Assembly (NCBI GenBank): GCA_023230665.1
Contig: JALNWY010000031.1
Location: forward strand, 1-23,121
DNA: 23,121 bases
Direction of reading: 5' to 3'
Origin: Deltaproteobacteria bacterium
GTDB lineage: Bacteria > Desulfobacterota > Desulfomonilia > UBA1062
Made by a program: the position numbers and the translations under genes. A model generated the notes under the pieces. That model was not told the DNA's origin. It saw only the letters and a list, made by a program, of their open reading frames with translations, and ran no database searches. Below are positions 1 through 7,792 of the stretch, piece after piece. The first letter of the stretch is position 1, and every line of letters starts with the position of its first letter.

Positions 1-2
1 CC

Positions 3-104
3 CGGGGGCAGTACTACTGGGTGGTCATGATGCGCGAGTTCTTCACCGGTGTCGACAACTTCAGAGACTTAAGCAGAGAGGCTGCCGGCATCACCGCCTC
101 CTAG
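3..104 (+). CDS. C-terminal end of an unrecognised protein (partial)
   Basis: An open frame enters from the left window edge and ends at a TAG at 102-104. The visible 33 residues include the aromatic stretch QYYWVVMMREFFTGVDNF and end in REAAGITAS. I do not recognise the family. The gene converges with dnaA, leaving about 100 bases between the two stops, so it need not be related to it. The frame is judged coding because the + strand has no other gene here and the reading is free of stops up to the edge. The fragment is too short for a secure call. Confidence 0.4.
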   Translation, partial: RGQYYWVVMMREFFTGVDNFRDLSREAAGITAS

Positions 105-105
105 A

Positions 106-124
106 GGACCAAAGTCCGGTTTTC
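106..124 (+). terminator. Weak terminator-like hairpin after the partial gene
   Basis: A 4-bp stem GGAC/GTCC with loop CAAA lies two bases after the stop codon at 102-104 and is followed by GGTTTTCTCT. The stem is short and the T tract brief, so termination here is only a suggestion. Confidence 0.2.
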
Positions 125-205
125 TCTGGTTCTCTAGCCAGAAGACTGCGAATCCCGCCAGGGGGCCCGGTGCCGATCTGAAAGGTCACTTGCCGCCGTT
201 GCCTG

Positions 206-1546
206 CTAGGCGGTCTCGGCCTCGAGCTTTTCTATCAGAAAATCGATCTCCCGCTTGACCTTGAGGTTCTGCTTGTACAAGGTCTCGATGGTCTCCAGGG
301 AGTGGATGATGGACGAGTGCTTCCGGGAGAACGCGTGGCCGATGCTCTGCAGCGATTCCCGGGTGTAGCGCCTGCAGAGAAAGATCGCCACCTGCCGGGG
401 ATAGACGATCTCCTTTTTCCGGGAGGGGGAGATGATCGTGTCCCTGGGGATGCAGAAGTTTTTGGACACGAAATTCTGGATATATTCCAAGGTGATGCGC
501 TGCTGTTTCTCCAGGGCGCCTTCCAGGAGTTCCTTGGCCAGGTCCAGGGTGATCCGGCGTTTCATGAGCGAGCTCATGGCGGTAATGGTCATGACCGCAC
601 TCTCAAGCTCCCTGATGCTGGTCAGCATACTGCCGCTGATGAACTCCACCACCTCCTCGGGCAGGGTAATGCCGTTTTTCTGGGCCTTGTGTCTGACGAT
701 CTTGTCCCTGGTGGGCCTGTCGGGCCGTTTCAAGTCAATGACGAGTCCGGCCGAGAACCGGGAGCGGAGCCCCTTGTCGATCTGCGACATGGAGGTGGGC
801 GGGCGGAAACCGGAGAGGACTACCTGCCTGCCCGCGCTGATCAGGTCATCCAGTACGTGGCAGAGCTCCATCTGGGTCTTTTCCTTGTTCTTGAACAGGT
901 GCACGTCATCGATGAAGAAGATATCCAGAGATGAGGGCTGGTAGGCCTTCTTGAAGCTCTGCTGACAGTTATTGCGCACGCTGTGGACAAAATCCTGGGA
1001 AAAGTCCCGAGCGGTCGTATACTTGACCGAGACGCCCGATTTCGACGAGATCAGCCGGTTGCCGATGGCATGGGCGATATGGCTCTTGCCCAGACCCACG
1101 TCCGAATAGAAGTAGAGCGGGTTGTACCTGCTGATGTCGTTTTCCGTGACCGCCATGGCGGCCTCGTAGGCAAAGGCATTGCACCTTCCCACCACGAATT
1201 CCTCAAAGGTGAAGTTCCCGTTGAGCCCGCTTGCCGCAGAGGGTGCAGAGAGCGGCGGGAGCGACATCTGGACCGGGGGCTCGGGAACCGGCTTTTCCTG
1301 CCTGGTCTTTCCTTTCCGCCGCACGCAGAATTGGACGTCGACCGGCTGATTGAGCGTCCCCCGGACACACTGGATGATGTGATCTTTGTACTGCCTGCTC
1401 AGATACTTCTGGGAGAACGCGTTCGGGCAGGATATCAGAATGGTTCCATCCTCTTCGGTGATATCCATCTGCTCGATGAGCACCCTTTCGGATGCCCCGG
1501 GAACCATCGCAAGGATAGATTCCTTAATGATATCGAAGTGATCCAC
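206..1546 (-). CDS. dnaA: DnaA-family replication initiator, variant DNA-recognition residues
   Basis: 446 residues, the usual DnaA length. DnaA is an AAA+ ATPase that binds 9-mer boxes and opens the replication origin. Visible order: N-terminal domain I (about 1-75), a proline-rich linker, an AAA+ domain with Walker A SDVGLGKS (about 147-154), Walker B FFIDDVHLF (about 205-213), arginine-finger segment LRSRF and sensor-II segment SIRELESAV, then a C-terminal helix-turn-helix domain IV (about 345-440) with YPRQVAIFL and SRKHSSIIH. The GTG start at 1546 is chosen because GGGAGG lies 5 bases upstream and domain I then starts where DnaA normally does; ATG 1591, with GGGAG 6 bases upstream, would add 15 residues. 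Oddities: the first P-loop glycine is Ser, and the recognition motif usually read as DHTT is KHSS (409-412). No dnaN or gyrB is adjacent, so a DnaA paralogue is possible. Confidence 0.88.
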   Translation of the reverse strand: MDHFDIIKESILAMVPGASERVLIEQMDITEEDGTILISCPNAFSQKYLSRQYKDHIIQCVRGTLNQPVDVQFCVRRKGKTRQEKPVPEPPVQMSLPPLSAPSAASGLNGNFTFEEFVVGRCNAFAYEAAMAVTENDISRYNPLYFYSDVGLGKSHIAHAIGNRLISSKSGVSVKYTTARDFSQDFVHSVRNNCQQSFKKAYQPSSLDIFFIDDVHLFKNKEKTQMELCHVLDDLISAGRQVVLSGFRPPTSMSQIDKGLRSRFSAGLVIDLKRPDRPTRDKIVRHKAQKNGITLPEEVVEFISGSMLTSIRELESAVMTITAMSSLMKRRITLDLAKELLEGALEKQQRITLEYIQNFVSKNFCIPRDTIISPSRKKEIVYPRQVAIFLCRRYTRESLQSIGHAFSRKHSSIIHSLETIETLYKQNLKVKREIDFLIEKLEAETA

Positions 1547-1584
1547 TGTAACCTCCCAGGTGGGTGAATAATTCGAACGTATGC

Positions 1585-1617
1585 GGGGCATATTGGACTC
1601 CCGGATAATAAACGTCA
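1585..1617 (-). promoter_or_regulatory. Possible dnaA promoter
   Basis: On the minus strand a TTGACG hexamer (-35-like) occurs just upstream of the 1591 ATG, with a poor AATATG -10-like hexamer 18 bases further on, overlapping that ATG. If used, transcription would start downstream of 1591, which would favour the GTG start at 1546. The -10 matches only 3 of 6 consensus positions. Confidence 0.2.
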
Positions 1618-1634
1618 AACCCGAACCTCTGCAG

Positions 1635-1789
1635 TTATCCCCATCTGTGTTCACTTCGTGCGGGCATAAAAACATCAAGTCTTTTCCTCATTATATGAGT
1701 GGAAGCCTCGTGACTCCAGCATCCAGACGCCTCAGGGGGAGACGGGATATCCACTGGGTCCGAGGCAATTATGGACATTTTGTAGATAA
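1635..1789. promoter_or_regulatory. Gap between glgA and dnaA with degenerate DnaA-box-like 9-mers
   Basis: The 256-base gap upstream of dnaA has no gene. It holds TTATCCCCA (1635-1643, + strand, one mismatch to TTATNCACA), TTATCTACA on the minus strand (1781-1789, one mismatch) and a weaker ATATCCACT (1747-1755, two mismatches). These could be autoregulatory sites or part of an origin, but no perfect box is present and the number is too small to claim an origin. Confidence 0.25.
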
Positions 1790-1802
1790 CTCAGAACTTG
1801 GA

Positions 1803-3227
1803 TTATCTCCATCTTTCTCGAAAATTTATCATTTTGGTATACAGCTTGTAATATTGTATTGCAGAATGCCGCCAGCTCACGTCTTTTCGCATGGCGTTTT
1901 CGCGGGTTGTGCAGAGGAGTCCCTTCGGGTCCCGGTACAGGTCGCACGCCTGGCGGACGGCGGCCAGGAGATCGGCAGGGGTAGGGCTCTTCACCCTGAT
2001 GCCGGCGGGGCTGTCTCCCTCTCCGAGGGCTGTGACCGTATCCCTGAGGCCGCCTACGCAGGTGACGATGGGAATGGTGCCGTAACGCATGCTGATCATC
2101 TGGTTGAGGCCGCAGGGCTCGAACCGGGAGGGCATGAGGAAGAAGTCGGAGCCTGCCTCGATGATATGGGCAAGGGATTCGTCGAATCCCACGATTACGC
2201 CGAGCCTTCCCGCACGGCCGGCTGAGAGGCCGAGCAGGTCCTGTTCGTGCCGGCGGTCTCCGGTTCCCAGGACCACCACCTGTGCGCCCAGTGAGATGAT
2301 CTCGTCCATGGCCGAGATCACCAGGTCGATGCCTTTCTGGCCCACCAGGCGGCCGATGAGGGCAAGCAGCGGCCCGGATGACTTTTCAAGGGAGAATCGC
2401 TCCTGAAGATCGCGCTTGCACACGGCCTTTCCTGATAGGTCATCGATGCTGAAGGTTTGCGCGATATGCCCGTCGTGAAGCGGATCCCACACCTGGACAT
2501 CGATGCCGTTGACGATCCCGGCGAGCTTGAACGATACGGCACGCAGCAGCCCGTCGAGGCCCACGCCGAACTCGGGCGTCTGGATCTCGGCGGCATAGGA
2601 GGGGCTCACGGTGGTGACCATGTCGGCGAATATGATGCCGGCCTTCATCACGTTGATGTGGCCGTAGTATTCCATGATATCCGGACGGAACAACTCGTAG
2701 GGCAAAAAGAGCATGGGCCAGAGCGCGGACTCGAATACGCCCTGGTAGGCGAGGTTGTGGATCGTGTAGCAGGTGGAGAAGCCCGTCAGTCCCAGCGCAT
2801 GGAGATATGCCGGGATGAGTGCGGTCTGCCAGTCGTTGCAGTGGATGAGGTCCACATCTTTGAGGATCATGGCCAGCTCCACGCACGCGCGAGAAAAGAA
2901 GGCGAACCGCTCGAGGTTGTCGGGGAAGTCCCTGCCCTGGTAGGAGTAGTACCCGTCCCGGTTGAAGTACAGGTCGTTTTCAATAAAATACGCGGTACCG
3001 TGGGAGAAGATCCTCCCCTGAGAGATACCCTGGCCCGAGAGGAACGAGATGTCGGCCACGTGTTTAAGCGCGATGCCGGATTTCTTGACGGACCGGTAGA
3101 GCGGCATGACCACGTCGCATCGCACCCCCTGGCTCCTGAGCTCGGCGGGCAGCGCAGAGCTCACGTCGGCCAAACCGCCGGTCTTGGCAAAGGGAACCAC
3201 CTCCGAGGAGCAGAAGAGTACTCTCAT
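1803..3227 (-). CDS. glgA: Glycogen synthase (ADP-glucose type, GT5)
   Basis: 474 residues, normal for bacterial GlgA, which transfers glucose from ADP-glucose to the non-reducing end of an alpha-1,4-glucan in the cytoplasm. Visible marks: N-terminal KTGGLAD (residues 15-21), the ADP-glucose-binding loop; HCNDWQTALIPAYL and YTIHNLAYQG in the GT5 N-domain; NGIDVQVWDP; then the GT-B C-domain with RLVGQKGIDL, the SRFEPCGLNQ segment and YGTIPIVTCVGGLRDTV. The ATG at 3227 is chosen because MRVLFCSSEVVPFAKTGG is the canonical GT5 N-terminus; the open frame continues upstream, but that extension does not look like protein of this family. No Shine-Dalgarno sequence precedes it. It lies 256 bases upstream of dnaA on the same strand and is divergent from the PilZ-like gene. 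No other glg gene is in the window. Confidence 0.95.
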   Translation of the reverse strand: MRVLFCSSEVVPFAKTGGLADVSSALPAELRSQGVRCDVVMPLYRSVKKSGIALKHVADISFLSGQGISQGRIFSHGTAYFIENDLYFNRDGYYSYQGRDFPDNLERFAFFSRACVELAMILKDVDLIHCNDWQTALIPAYLHALGLTGFSTCYTIHNLAYQGVFESALWPMLFLPYELFRPDIMEYYGHINVMKAGIIFADMVTTVSPSYAAEIQTPEFGVGLDGLLRAVSFKLAGIVNGIDVQVWDPLHDGHIAQTFSIDDLSGKAVCKRDLQERFSLEKSSGPLLALIGRLVGQKGIDLVISAMDEIISLGAQVVVLGTGDRRHEQDLLGLSAGRAGRLGVIVGFDESLAHIIEAGSDFFLMPSRFEPCGLNQMISMRYGTIPIVTCVGGLRDTVTALGEGDSPAGIRVKSPTPADLLAAVRQACDLYRDPKGLLCTTRENAMRKDVSWRHSAIQYYKLYTKMINFRERWR

Positions 3228-3229
3228 GA

Positions 3230-3258
3230 GGTATAGTAATAACAGAATTCCCGGGCAA
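3230..3258 (-). promoter_or_regulatory. Possible glgA promoter very close to the start codon
   Basis: Minus-strand TTGCCC, a 17-base spacer and TATACC (3230-3235) end only two bases before the glgA ATG. Each hexamer matches consensus at 4 of 6 positions. If real, the transcript would start at or inside the start codon. That agrees with the missing ribosome binding site but conflicts with a normal start for this ATG unless the mRNA is leaderless. Confidence 0.25.
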
Positions 3259-3368
3259 AGGTAAGGGGTTCTCGTGCCGAACGGCCTCCTGGGGAAAGGG
3301 AAGGCCGGAGGCCAGGACAAGAGAACATTGGTTTGATTTTTCGTGATCGGTTGATTATGGTGAGGTCC

Positions 3369-3935
3369 ATGAACAGGGAAGAATTTCAGAAGGTCCTCAA
3401 AGACTTTGAGGTTCAGATCAGGAAGAGGCTGCCTGCCATGATCAACAGCTATCTGGCCAACAGGGGCAACCGGGAATACGAGGCCGCCTTCAACCATCTC
3501 ATCGACACGCTCCAGAGGACCCGCAAGGAGCTGCTCAAGGACCTGTCCAAGGTGGCGCGCCACGAGCAGAAGCTACGGTATTTCAATGCTATCTACAACC
3601 TGGACTCCCAGCTCAGGAGCATGGGCAACAAGGACGTGCGCCAGAAGCACCTGCGGTTCCGCCGCCGCCGGCTGGCTGCACCGGTGGTCTATGATATCGG
3701 CGAGGGGCCCGAGCAGGGGGGCCTGCTCAATGTCGCAGAGGAAGGGATCTTGCTCAAGACTGCGGAAAAGGTCCCTGTTGACCGCGAGATCAGGGTCTTG
3801 GTCTGCGGGAAGAAGGCCCGGGGCAAGGCCATCTGGTCCCTGGCGGACGAGTCTGGTAATGTAGAGACCGGGGTAAGGTTTTTAGAGGTCTCAGAGGATT
3901 TCCTCAAAGAGATCAAGGAGAAACTGAAAGAGTAG
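3369..3935 (+). CDS. PilZ-like domain protein
   Basis: 188 residues from ATG 3369; ATG 3357 or TTG 3333 in the same frame would add 4 or 12 residues, and the SD-like GAGG before 3369 is only 3 bases away, so the start is uncertain. The N-terminal half (about 1-90) is charged and helical. The C-terminal half looks like a PilZ fold: an arginine cluster RFRRRRL, then LNVAEEGILL in the place of the [D/N]xSxxG motif, a VLVCGKKARGKAIW beta segment and a terminal VETGVRFLEVS strand. PilZ domains bind cyclic di-GMP and control motility or polysaccharide output. The serine of the motif is alanine here, so nucleotide binding is not assured. It is divergent from glgA and ahead of mtaB; no functional link is visible. 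Confidence 0.65.
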   Translation: MNREEFQKVLKDFEVQIRKRLPAMINSYLANRGNREYEAAFNHLIDTLQRTRKELLKDLSKVARHEQKLRYFNAIYNLDSQLRSMGNKDVRQKHLRFRRRRLAAPVVYDIGEGPEQGGLLNVAEEGILLKTAEKVPVDREIRVLVCGKKARGKAIWSLADESGNVETGVRFLEVSEDFLKEIKEKLKE

Positions 3936-3936
3936 G

Positions 3937-3964
3937 GCAGGGCCCGATTTTCTCTCCCTGCTTT
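3937..3964 (+). terminator. Terminator-like stem after the PilZ-like gene
   Basis: GCAGGG (3937-3942) can pair with CCCTGC (3956-3961) across a 13-base loop, followed by TTT. The loop is long and the T run short. Confidence 0.3.
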
Positions 3965-4057
3965 GGACAGACGAAAGCCCCTTGCAAGCCGGGTCTTTAG
4001 AGGGGTTGCTGCATTGACACACCCGGGAGCAGACGGGAGTATGCCTTCTTGCGAGCC

Positions 4058-5263
4058 ATGATATTCGCCATAACCACCCTTGGATGCAAGGTAAACCAGT
4101 ACGAGAGCCAGCTTCTCAGGGAAGCGCTCGCAGCGCACGGGCACCGGGAGCAGCCCTTTGGCCGTCCCGGAGTGGAGCTTTCCATCGTCAACACGTGCAC
4201 AGTGACCCACCGCTCCGACGCCCAGGCCCGGAACCTTCTGCGCAGGGCCCTTGCCCTGGGCGGGCGCGTGATCGCCACCGGCTGCCAGGCAAAGGTCTAC
4301 GGGGAGGCGCTCCAAGCCCTGTCGCCCGCCGTAGAGGTGATCCCCTTCGAGGACATCGGCCTTGCCCTCAACATTCAGATGCCCTCCCGCATCACCGGCT
4401 TTTGCGGCCACAGCCGCGCGTTCGTGAACATTCAGCAGGGGTGCGGCAACTTCTGTACCTACTGCATCGTTCCCCACGCCCGGGGCCTTCCCCGGAGCAG
4501 GCCGTGGCAGGAAATCATCGGGGAGATCGCCGGGCTGTATGCCGCAGGGTTTCGCGAGATCGTGCTTTCCGGGATCAACATCGGGCTCTACGAGGGGGGC
4601 CTGGCCGCATTACTGGAAAAGATCCTGAAAAAAACGCCCATGCCTGCGGTGCGCATCAGCTCCATCGAGCCCTGGACCCTCACCGACGAGCTCATCTGCC
4701 TGGCCGTGGAAGAGCCGCGGGTGTGCAGGCACCTCCACATCCCGGTGCAGAGCGGCTCCGACGCCATACTCTCCCGAATGGGCAGGCCCTATGACACCCG
4801 GCATTTCCGCTCCCTGGTGGAAAGAGTCAAGGCACTCGATCCGGGCGTGAGCATCGGCACCGATGTTATGGTCGGGTTTCCCGGAGAAGGCGATAACGAG
4901 TTCGGCCAGACCCGGTCATTGCTGGAAGAGGCCGATATCTCCTATCTGCACGTCTTTCCCTACTCGCCCAGGCCAGGCACCCCGGCCGCTGACTGGGGGT
5001 CCACAATGGATGCCCGCGCCGTAAAAGAGCGGGTGACCCTGCTCAGGGAGCTCTCCGGGCGCAAGCGCGAGGCGTTTGTCCGCTCCCGGATCGGCAGGGA
5101 GGAAGACCTGCTTGTCACCCGGGCTGGAAGAGACTCTTTGGGCGGCGTCACGTCCAACTATCTCACGGTTGAGGCAAAAGGAAAGGCGCGGGTGAACGAC
5201 CGCGTCAGCGTAATTCTGGAAGAGCCCTGCGAAGGGTATGTCCGGGGGAGGACCATTGGATAA
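4058..5263 (+). CDS. mtaB: tRNA t6A37 methylthiotransferase MtaB
   Basis: 401 residues. A radical-SAM methylthiotransferase that converts N6-threonylcarbamoyladenosine at position 37 of ANN-decoding tRNAs to its 2-methylthio form. The N-terminal UPF0004 domain shows three cluster cysteines, C10 (TLGCKVNQYE), C47 (VNTCTVTH) and C76 (ATGCQAK). The radical-SAM motif CxxxCxxC is C129, C133, C136 in QGCGNFCTYC. The segment HLHIPVQSGSD and a C-terminal TRAM-like part complete the usual layout. TLGCKVNQYE is the form typical of MtaB rather than MiaB or RimO. ATG 4058 matches the family start; TTG 4049, with GGGAG 9 bases upstream, is an alternative adding three residues. It overlaps the polX-like gene and is probably first in a three-gene operon. 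Confidence 0.92.
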   Translation: MIFAITTLGCKVNQYESQLLREALAAHGHREQPFGRPGVELSIVNTCTVTHRSDAQARNLLRRALALGGRVIATGCQAKVYGEALQALSPAVEVIPFEDIGLALNIQMPSRITGFCGHSRAFVNIQQGCGNFCTYCIVPHARGLPRSRPWQEIIGEIAGLYAAGFREIVLSGINIGLYEGGLAALLEKILKKTPMPAVRISSIEPWTLTDELICLAVEEPRVCRHLHIPVQSGSDAILSRMGRPYDTRHFRSLVERVKALDPGVSIGTDVMVGFPGEGDNEFGQTRSLLEEADISYLHVFPYSPRPGTPAADWGSTMDARAVKERVTLLRELSGRKREAFVRSRIGREEDLLVTRAGRDSLGGVTSNYLTVEAKGKARVNDRVSVILEEPCEGYVRGRTIG

Positions 5264-6956
5264 CCTGCTCGTTGTCCGATACCTGCTGGAGACGGCCAGG
5301 GCGCTTGAGTACCTGGACGAGAACCCCTTCAAGATCCAGGCGTACCGCAGGGCGGCCCGGTCGATCATGGAGCTTCCCGTTCCGGTGAGCGAGGTGGTGA
5401 AAGAGGGCGGGCTGTCGAGGGTCCCCGGCGTGGGCAAAGGCATTGCCTCGACTATTGAGGCATGGGTGAAGGACCGCGATTTCTCCACCCTGGAAGAGCT
5501 CCGGGCCGGTCTGCCCAGGGGGATCGACGAGCTTCTCAAGGTGCCCGGGATCGGGCTCAAGAGGGTCAGGATTCTGCACGGCAGGCTCGGGGTGGAGACC
5601 GTGGACGAACTGATGGACGCACTACGTCAGGGAAGGCTCGCAGGTGTGAGGACGTTTCCCGGGAAGTTTGTCCAAGGCCTGCCCCGGCTGCTGGAACAGG
5701 TGATGAGCTATCGGGGCAAGTATCTCCTGAGCACGGGCTTGAGCCGGGCGGACGAGGTGCTCTCCCGGCTTGTCGCTCAGGGGTTCAAGGCAGAGCTCAC
5801 CGGGGAGTGCCGGAGGTTCTCGGAGATCGTGGAAAAGGTTGAGATCCTGGTGGAGGGCTCGGACCGGGACTGCGGAATTCTCCGGAGCGCCCTGGGCGAG
5901 CCCGGATGCGGGCCTCAGGGAGACACCCTGGAGCTGCCGGCCCTTGCAGGGGCGCCTCCGGTGGCGGTGCGCCTGGTGTCCGCTGAGGACCGGGCCGTAA
6001 GGCTTCTGGTCACCACGGGTTCCGATGCCCACCTTGTCGCACTCAAGAACCATGCATCCAGGATACAGGTGGAGATCGAGGGCGGCGTCACCCTCCAGGG
6101 AAGAGAGGTGAGGGCCGAGCGCGAGGAAGACATCTACCGCCTCCTGGATCTGCAGTATCTTCCCCCCGAGGTGCGCGAGGGACGGGATTCGGAACTGGCC
6201 CGGGCTCGGGCACACACCGTGCCCGAGCTGCTCGACTCCAGGGATATCCGGGGCACGATCCACAACCACACCGATTTGAGCGACGGCGTCTCGTCCCTGG
6301 CGGCAATGGTGCGCGGCGCCCGTGAGCGGGGGTACCAGTGGATCGGCATCTCGGATCACAGCCAGAGCGCGCACTATGCAGGCGGGCTGAGTGAAGAGGC
6401 CGTGGCCCGGCAGCACCGGGAGATCGATGCCCTTGAGGAGGAACTCGGCGACATCGCCATCTTCAGGGGCATCGAGTCCGACATCCTTGCGGACGGTTCC
6501 CTGGACTACCCGCCCGAGGTGCTCGAAGCGTTCGATTTCGTCATCGCCAGCATCCACTCACACATGGACATGGATCGTCGCAGAATGACCAGGAGGATCG
6601 TCAAGGCCCTGCGCAACCCCTTCACAACCATACTCGCCCACCCAACGGGCAGGCTCCTCCTCTCGCGGGAGCCCTATGACGTGGATATGGACGAGGTCCT
6701 TGAAGAGGCCCTCCTGAACCGGGTGGCTGTGGAGCTCAATGCAAACCCGATGCGGTTCGATCTCGACTGGAGGCTCATGGACCCGTTCGTGAGCCGGGGA
6801 GGAATCATTGCCATCGGGCCCGACGCCCACTCGGTGGCCGGCCTCGACGATATGACCTACGGGATCATGATGGCCCGGAAAGGGTTTGTGACAAAAGAGT
6901 CGTGCCTGAATACCCGAGATGCCCGGGGCGTGAGGGAATGGTTCAGAAAAGCATGA
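5256..6956 (+). CDS. PolX-like protein with PHP phosphoesterase and apparently dead polymerase
   Basis: 566 residues, the normal length of bacterial PolX (a family X polymerase core fused to a PHP 3'-5' exonuclease acting in base-excision repair). Visible order: 8-kDa-like domain (about 1-95) with NPFKIQAYRRAARSI and a helix-hairpin-helix VPGVGKG; a second HhH VPGIGLKR; a degenerate palm (about 170-270); then PHP (about 330-560) with HNH (336-338), SDHS (H368), GIESDIL, ASIHSH, LAHPTGR and PDAHS, so the metal ligands look intact. In the palm, the family GSxRRG...DxD motif reads GECRRFSEIVEKVEI, so the two aspartates are K194 and E196; the third, normally VDLR, is A237 in VAVR. TTG 5256 is chosen because GGGGGAGGA ends 3 bases upstream and the family N-terminus begins there; ATG 5238 adds six residues. 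It overlaps mtaB by 8 bases and the next gene by 4. Confidence 0.85.
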   Translation: MDNLLVVRYLLETARALEYLDENPFKIQAYRRAARSIMELPVPVSEVVKEGGLSRVPGVGKGIASTIEAWVKDRDFSTLEELRAGLPRGIDELLKVPGIGLKRVRILHGRLGVETVDELMDALRQGRLAGVRTFPGKFVQGLPRLLEQVMSYRGKYLLSTGLSRADEVLSRLVAQGFKAELTGECRRFSEIVEKVEILVEGSDRDCGILRSALGEPGCGPQGDTLELPALAGAPPVAVRLVSAEDRAVRLLVTTGSDAHLVALKNHASRIQVEIEGGVTLQGREVRAEREEDIYRLLDLQYLPPEVREGRDSELARARAHTVPELLDSRDIRGTIHNHTDLSDGVSSLAAMVRGARERGYQWIGISDHSQSAHYAGGLSEEAVARQHREIDALEEELGDIAIFRGIESDILADGSLDYPPEVLEAFDFVIASIHSHMDMDRRRMTRRIVKALRNPFTTILAHPTGRLLLSREPYDVDMDEVLEEALLNRVAVELNANPMRFDLDWRLMDPFVSRGGIIAIGPDAHSVAGLDDMTYGIMMARKGFVTKESCLNTRDARGVREWFRKA

Positions 6957-7792
6957 AGATCGAATGCTGCAATGTCTCGTACCGCTATGATGTTCCCGGC
7001 TCCGGATGGGCCCTGCGCGATGTGGACTTCACGCTGGACCAGGGGGAGAAGGTCGCGGTGATCGGGCCGGCCGGCTCGGGCAAGACCACGCTGATCCAGC
7101 TCATCGACGCGCTGATCCTCCCGGTTCAAGGCGATATCCGCTATGACGGACAGAGCGTCCTGTCTTTGTCCAAGGCCGGAAGGCTCACCTCCGTCCGGAG
7201 GCGCATCGGGGTCCTGTTCCAGTTCCCGGAGCACCAGTTCTTTCATGAAACCGCGTTCGATGAGCTCACGTTCACCCTGCGGAACTTCTTTGACCTGGAT
7301 AAAAAAGAGATCGAACGCCGTGCCCGGGAGGTGGCCGGAAGATTCCAGCTTGATGCCGATATGCTCAGGCAGGTCTCTCCCTTTTGCCTGAGCTCGGGCG
7401 AGAAGAGAAAGCTCGCTCTGGTCTCGGCCCTGCTCTCTTCGCCCGAGGTGCTGATTCTCGACGAGCCCACGGCCGGGATGGACGCCTCGGGAAGGAGGGA
7501 GCTCACCCGGCTCATCGCGGGACTGAAGGACGTGACCATCATTCTGGTCACCCACAACCTGGAGGACTTCCTGGGGATCGTGGACCGGTGCATCGTGCTC
7601 TCTGAAGCCCGGTTGGCCGCGGATATCCGGAAGGATCAGCTTGGATGCCGCCTTGATGTTTTTCAGTCCGCGGGCATCGTGGCCCCCCTGGTGCTGCGCG
7701 TCCAGGACTGGCTGGCAGAGGAGGGTGTGAACCTGCCCCTTACCGTGTTCGACATGGATCAGCTCATCGGGTTGCTGAGGCGTCCGGGATAG
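6953..7792 (+). CDS. ABC ATPase, ECF/CbiO-like
   Basis: 279 residues. An ABC ATP-hydrolysing subunit of the kind that powers energy-coupling-factor transporters for vitamins, cobalt or nickel (EcfA/CbiO). Walker A GPAGSGKT (38-45), Q-loop LFQFPEHQFFHETAFDEL (the FPExQ form is typical of EcfA/CbiO), signature LSSGEKRKLAL, Walker B VLILDEPTAGMD and H-loop VTHN are all present, so ATPase activity is expected. The C-terminal ~60 residues end in FDMDQLIGLLRRPG, like EcfA tails. ATG 6953 overlaps the polX-like stop (ATGA), suggesting translational coupling; ATG 6939 is an in-frame alternative. No EcfT membrane subunit or S component lies nearby, so the transporter it serves cannot be inferred and a non-transport role is possible. 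Confidence 0.85.
   Translation: MKIECCNVSYRYDVPGSGWALRDVDFTLDQGEKVAVIGPAGSGKTTLIQLIDALILPVQGDIRYDGQSVLSLSKAGRLTSVRRRIGVLFQFPEHQFFHETAFDELTFTLRNFFDLDKKEIERRAREVAGRFQLDADMLRQVSPFCLSSGEKRKLALVSALLSSPEVLILDEPTAGMDASGRRELTRLIAGLKDVTIILVTHNLEDFLGIVDRCIVLSEARLAADIRKDQLGCRLDVFQSAGIVAPLVLRVQDWLAEEGVNLPLTVFDMDQLIGLLRRPG

Noticed and set aside
302..1567. Long + strand open frames opposite dnaA
   Set aside because: They are antisense to a clear DnaA homologue, have no ribosome binding sites and look like composition-driven frames of GC-rich DNA. The same holds for long frames opposite glgA, polX, the response regulator and cheA.
4041..4061. Six-codon ORF (MPSCEP) overlapping the mtaB start, as a leader peptide
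   Set aside because: Its SD-like GGGAG is one base from the ATG, and there is no attenuator structure behind it.
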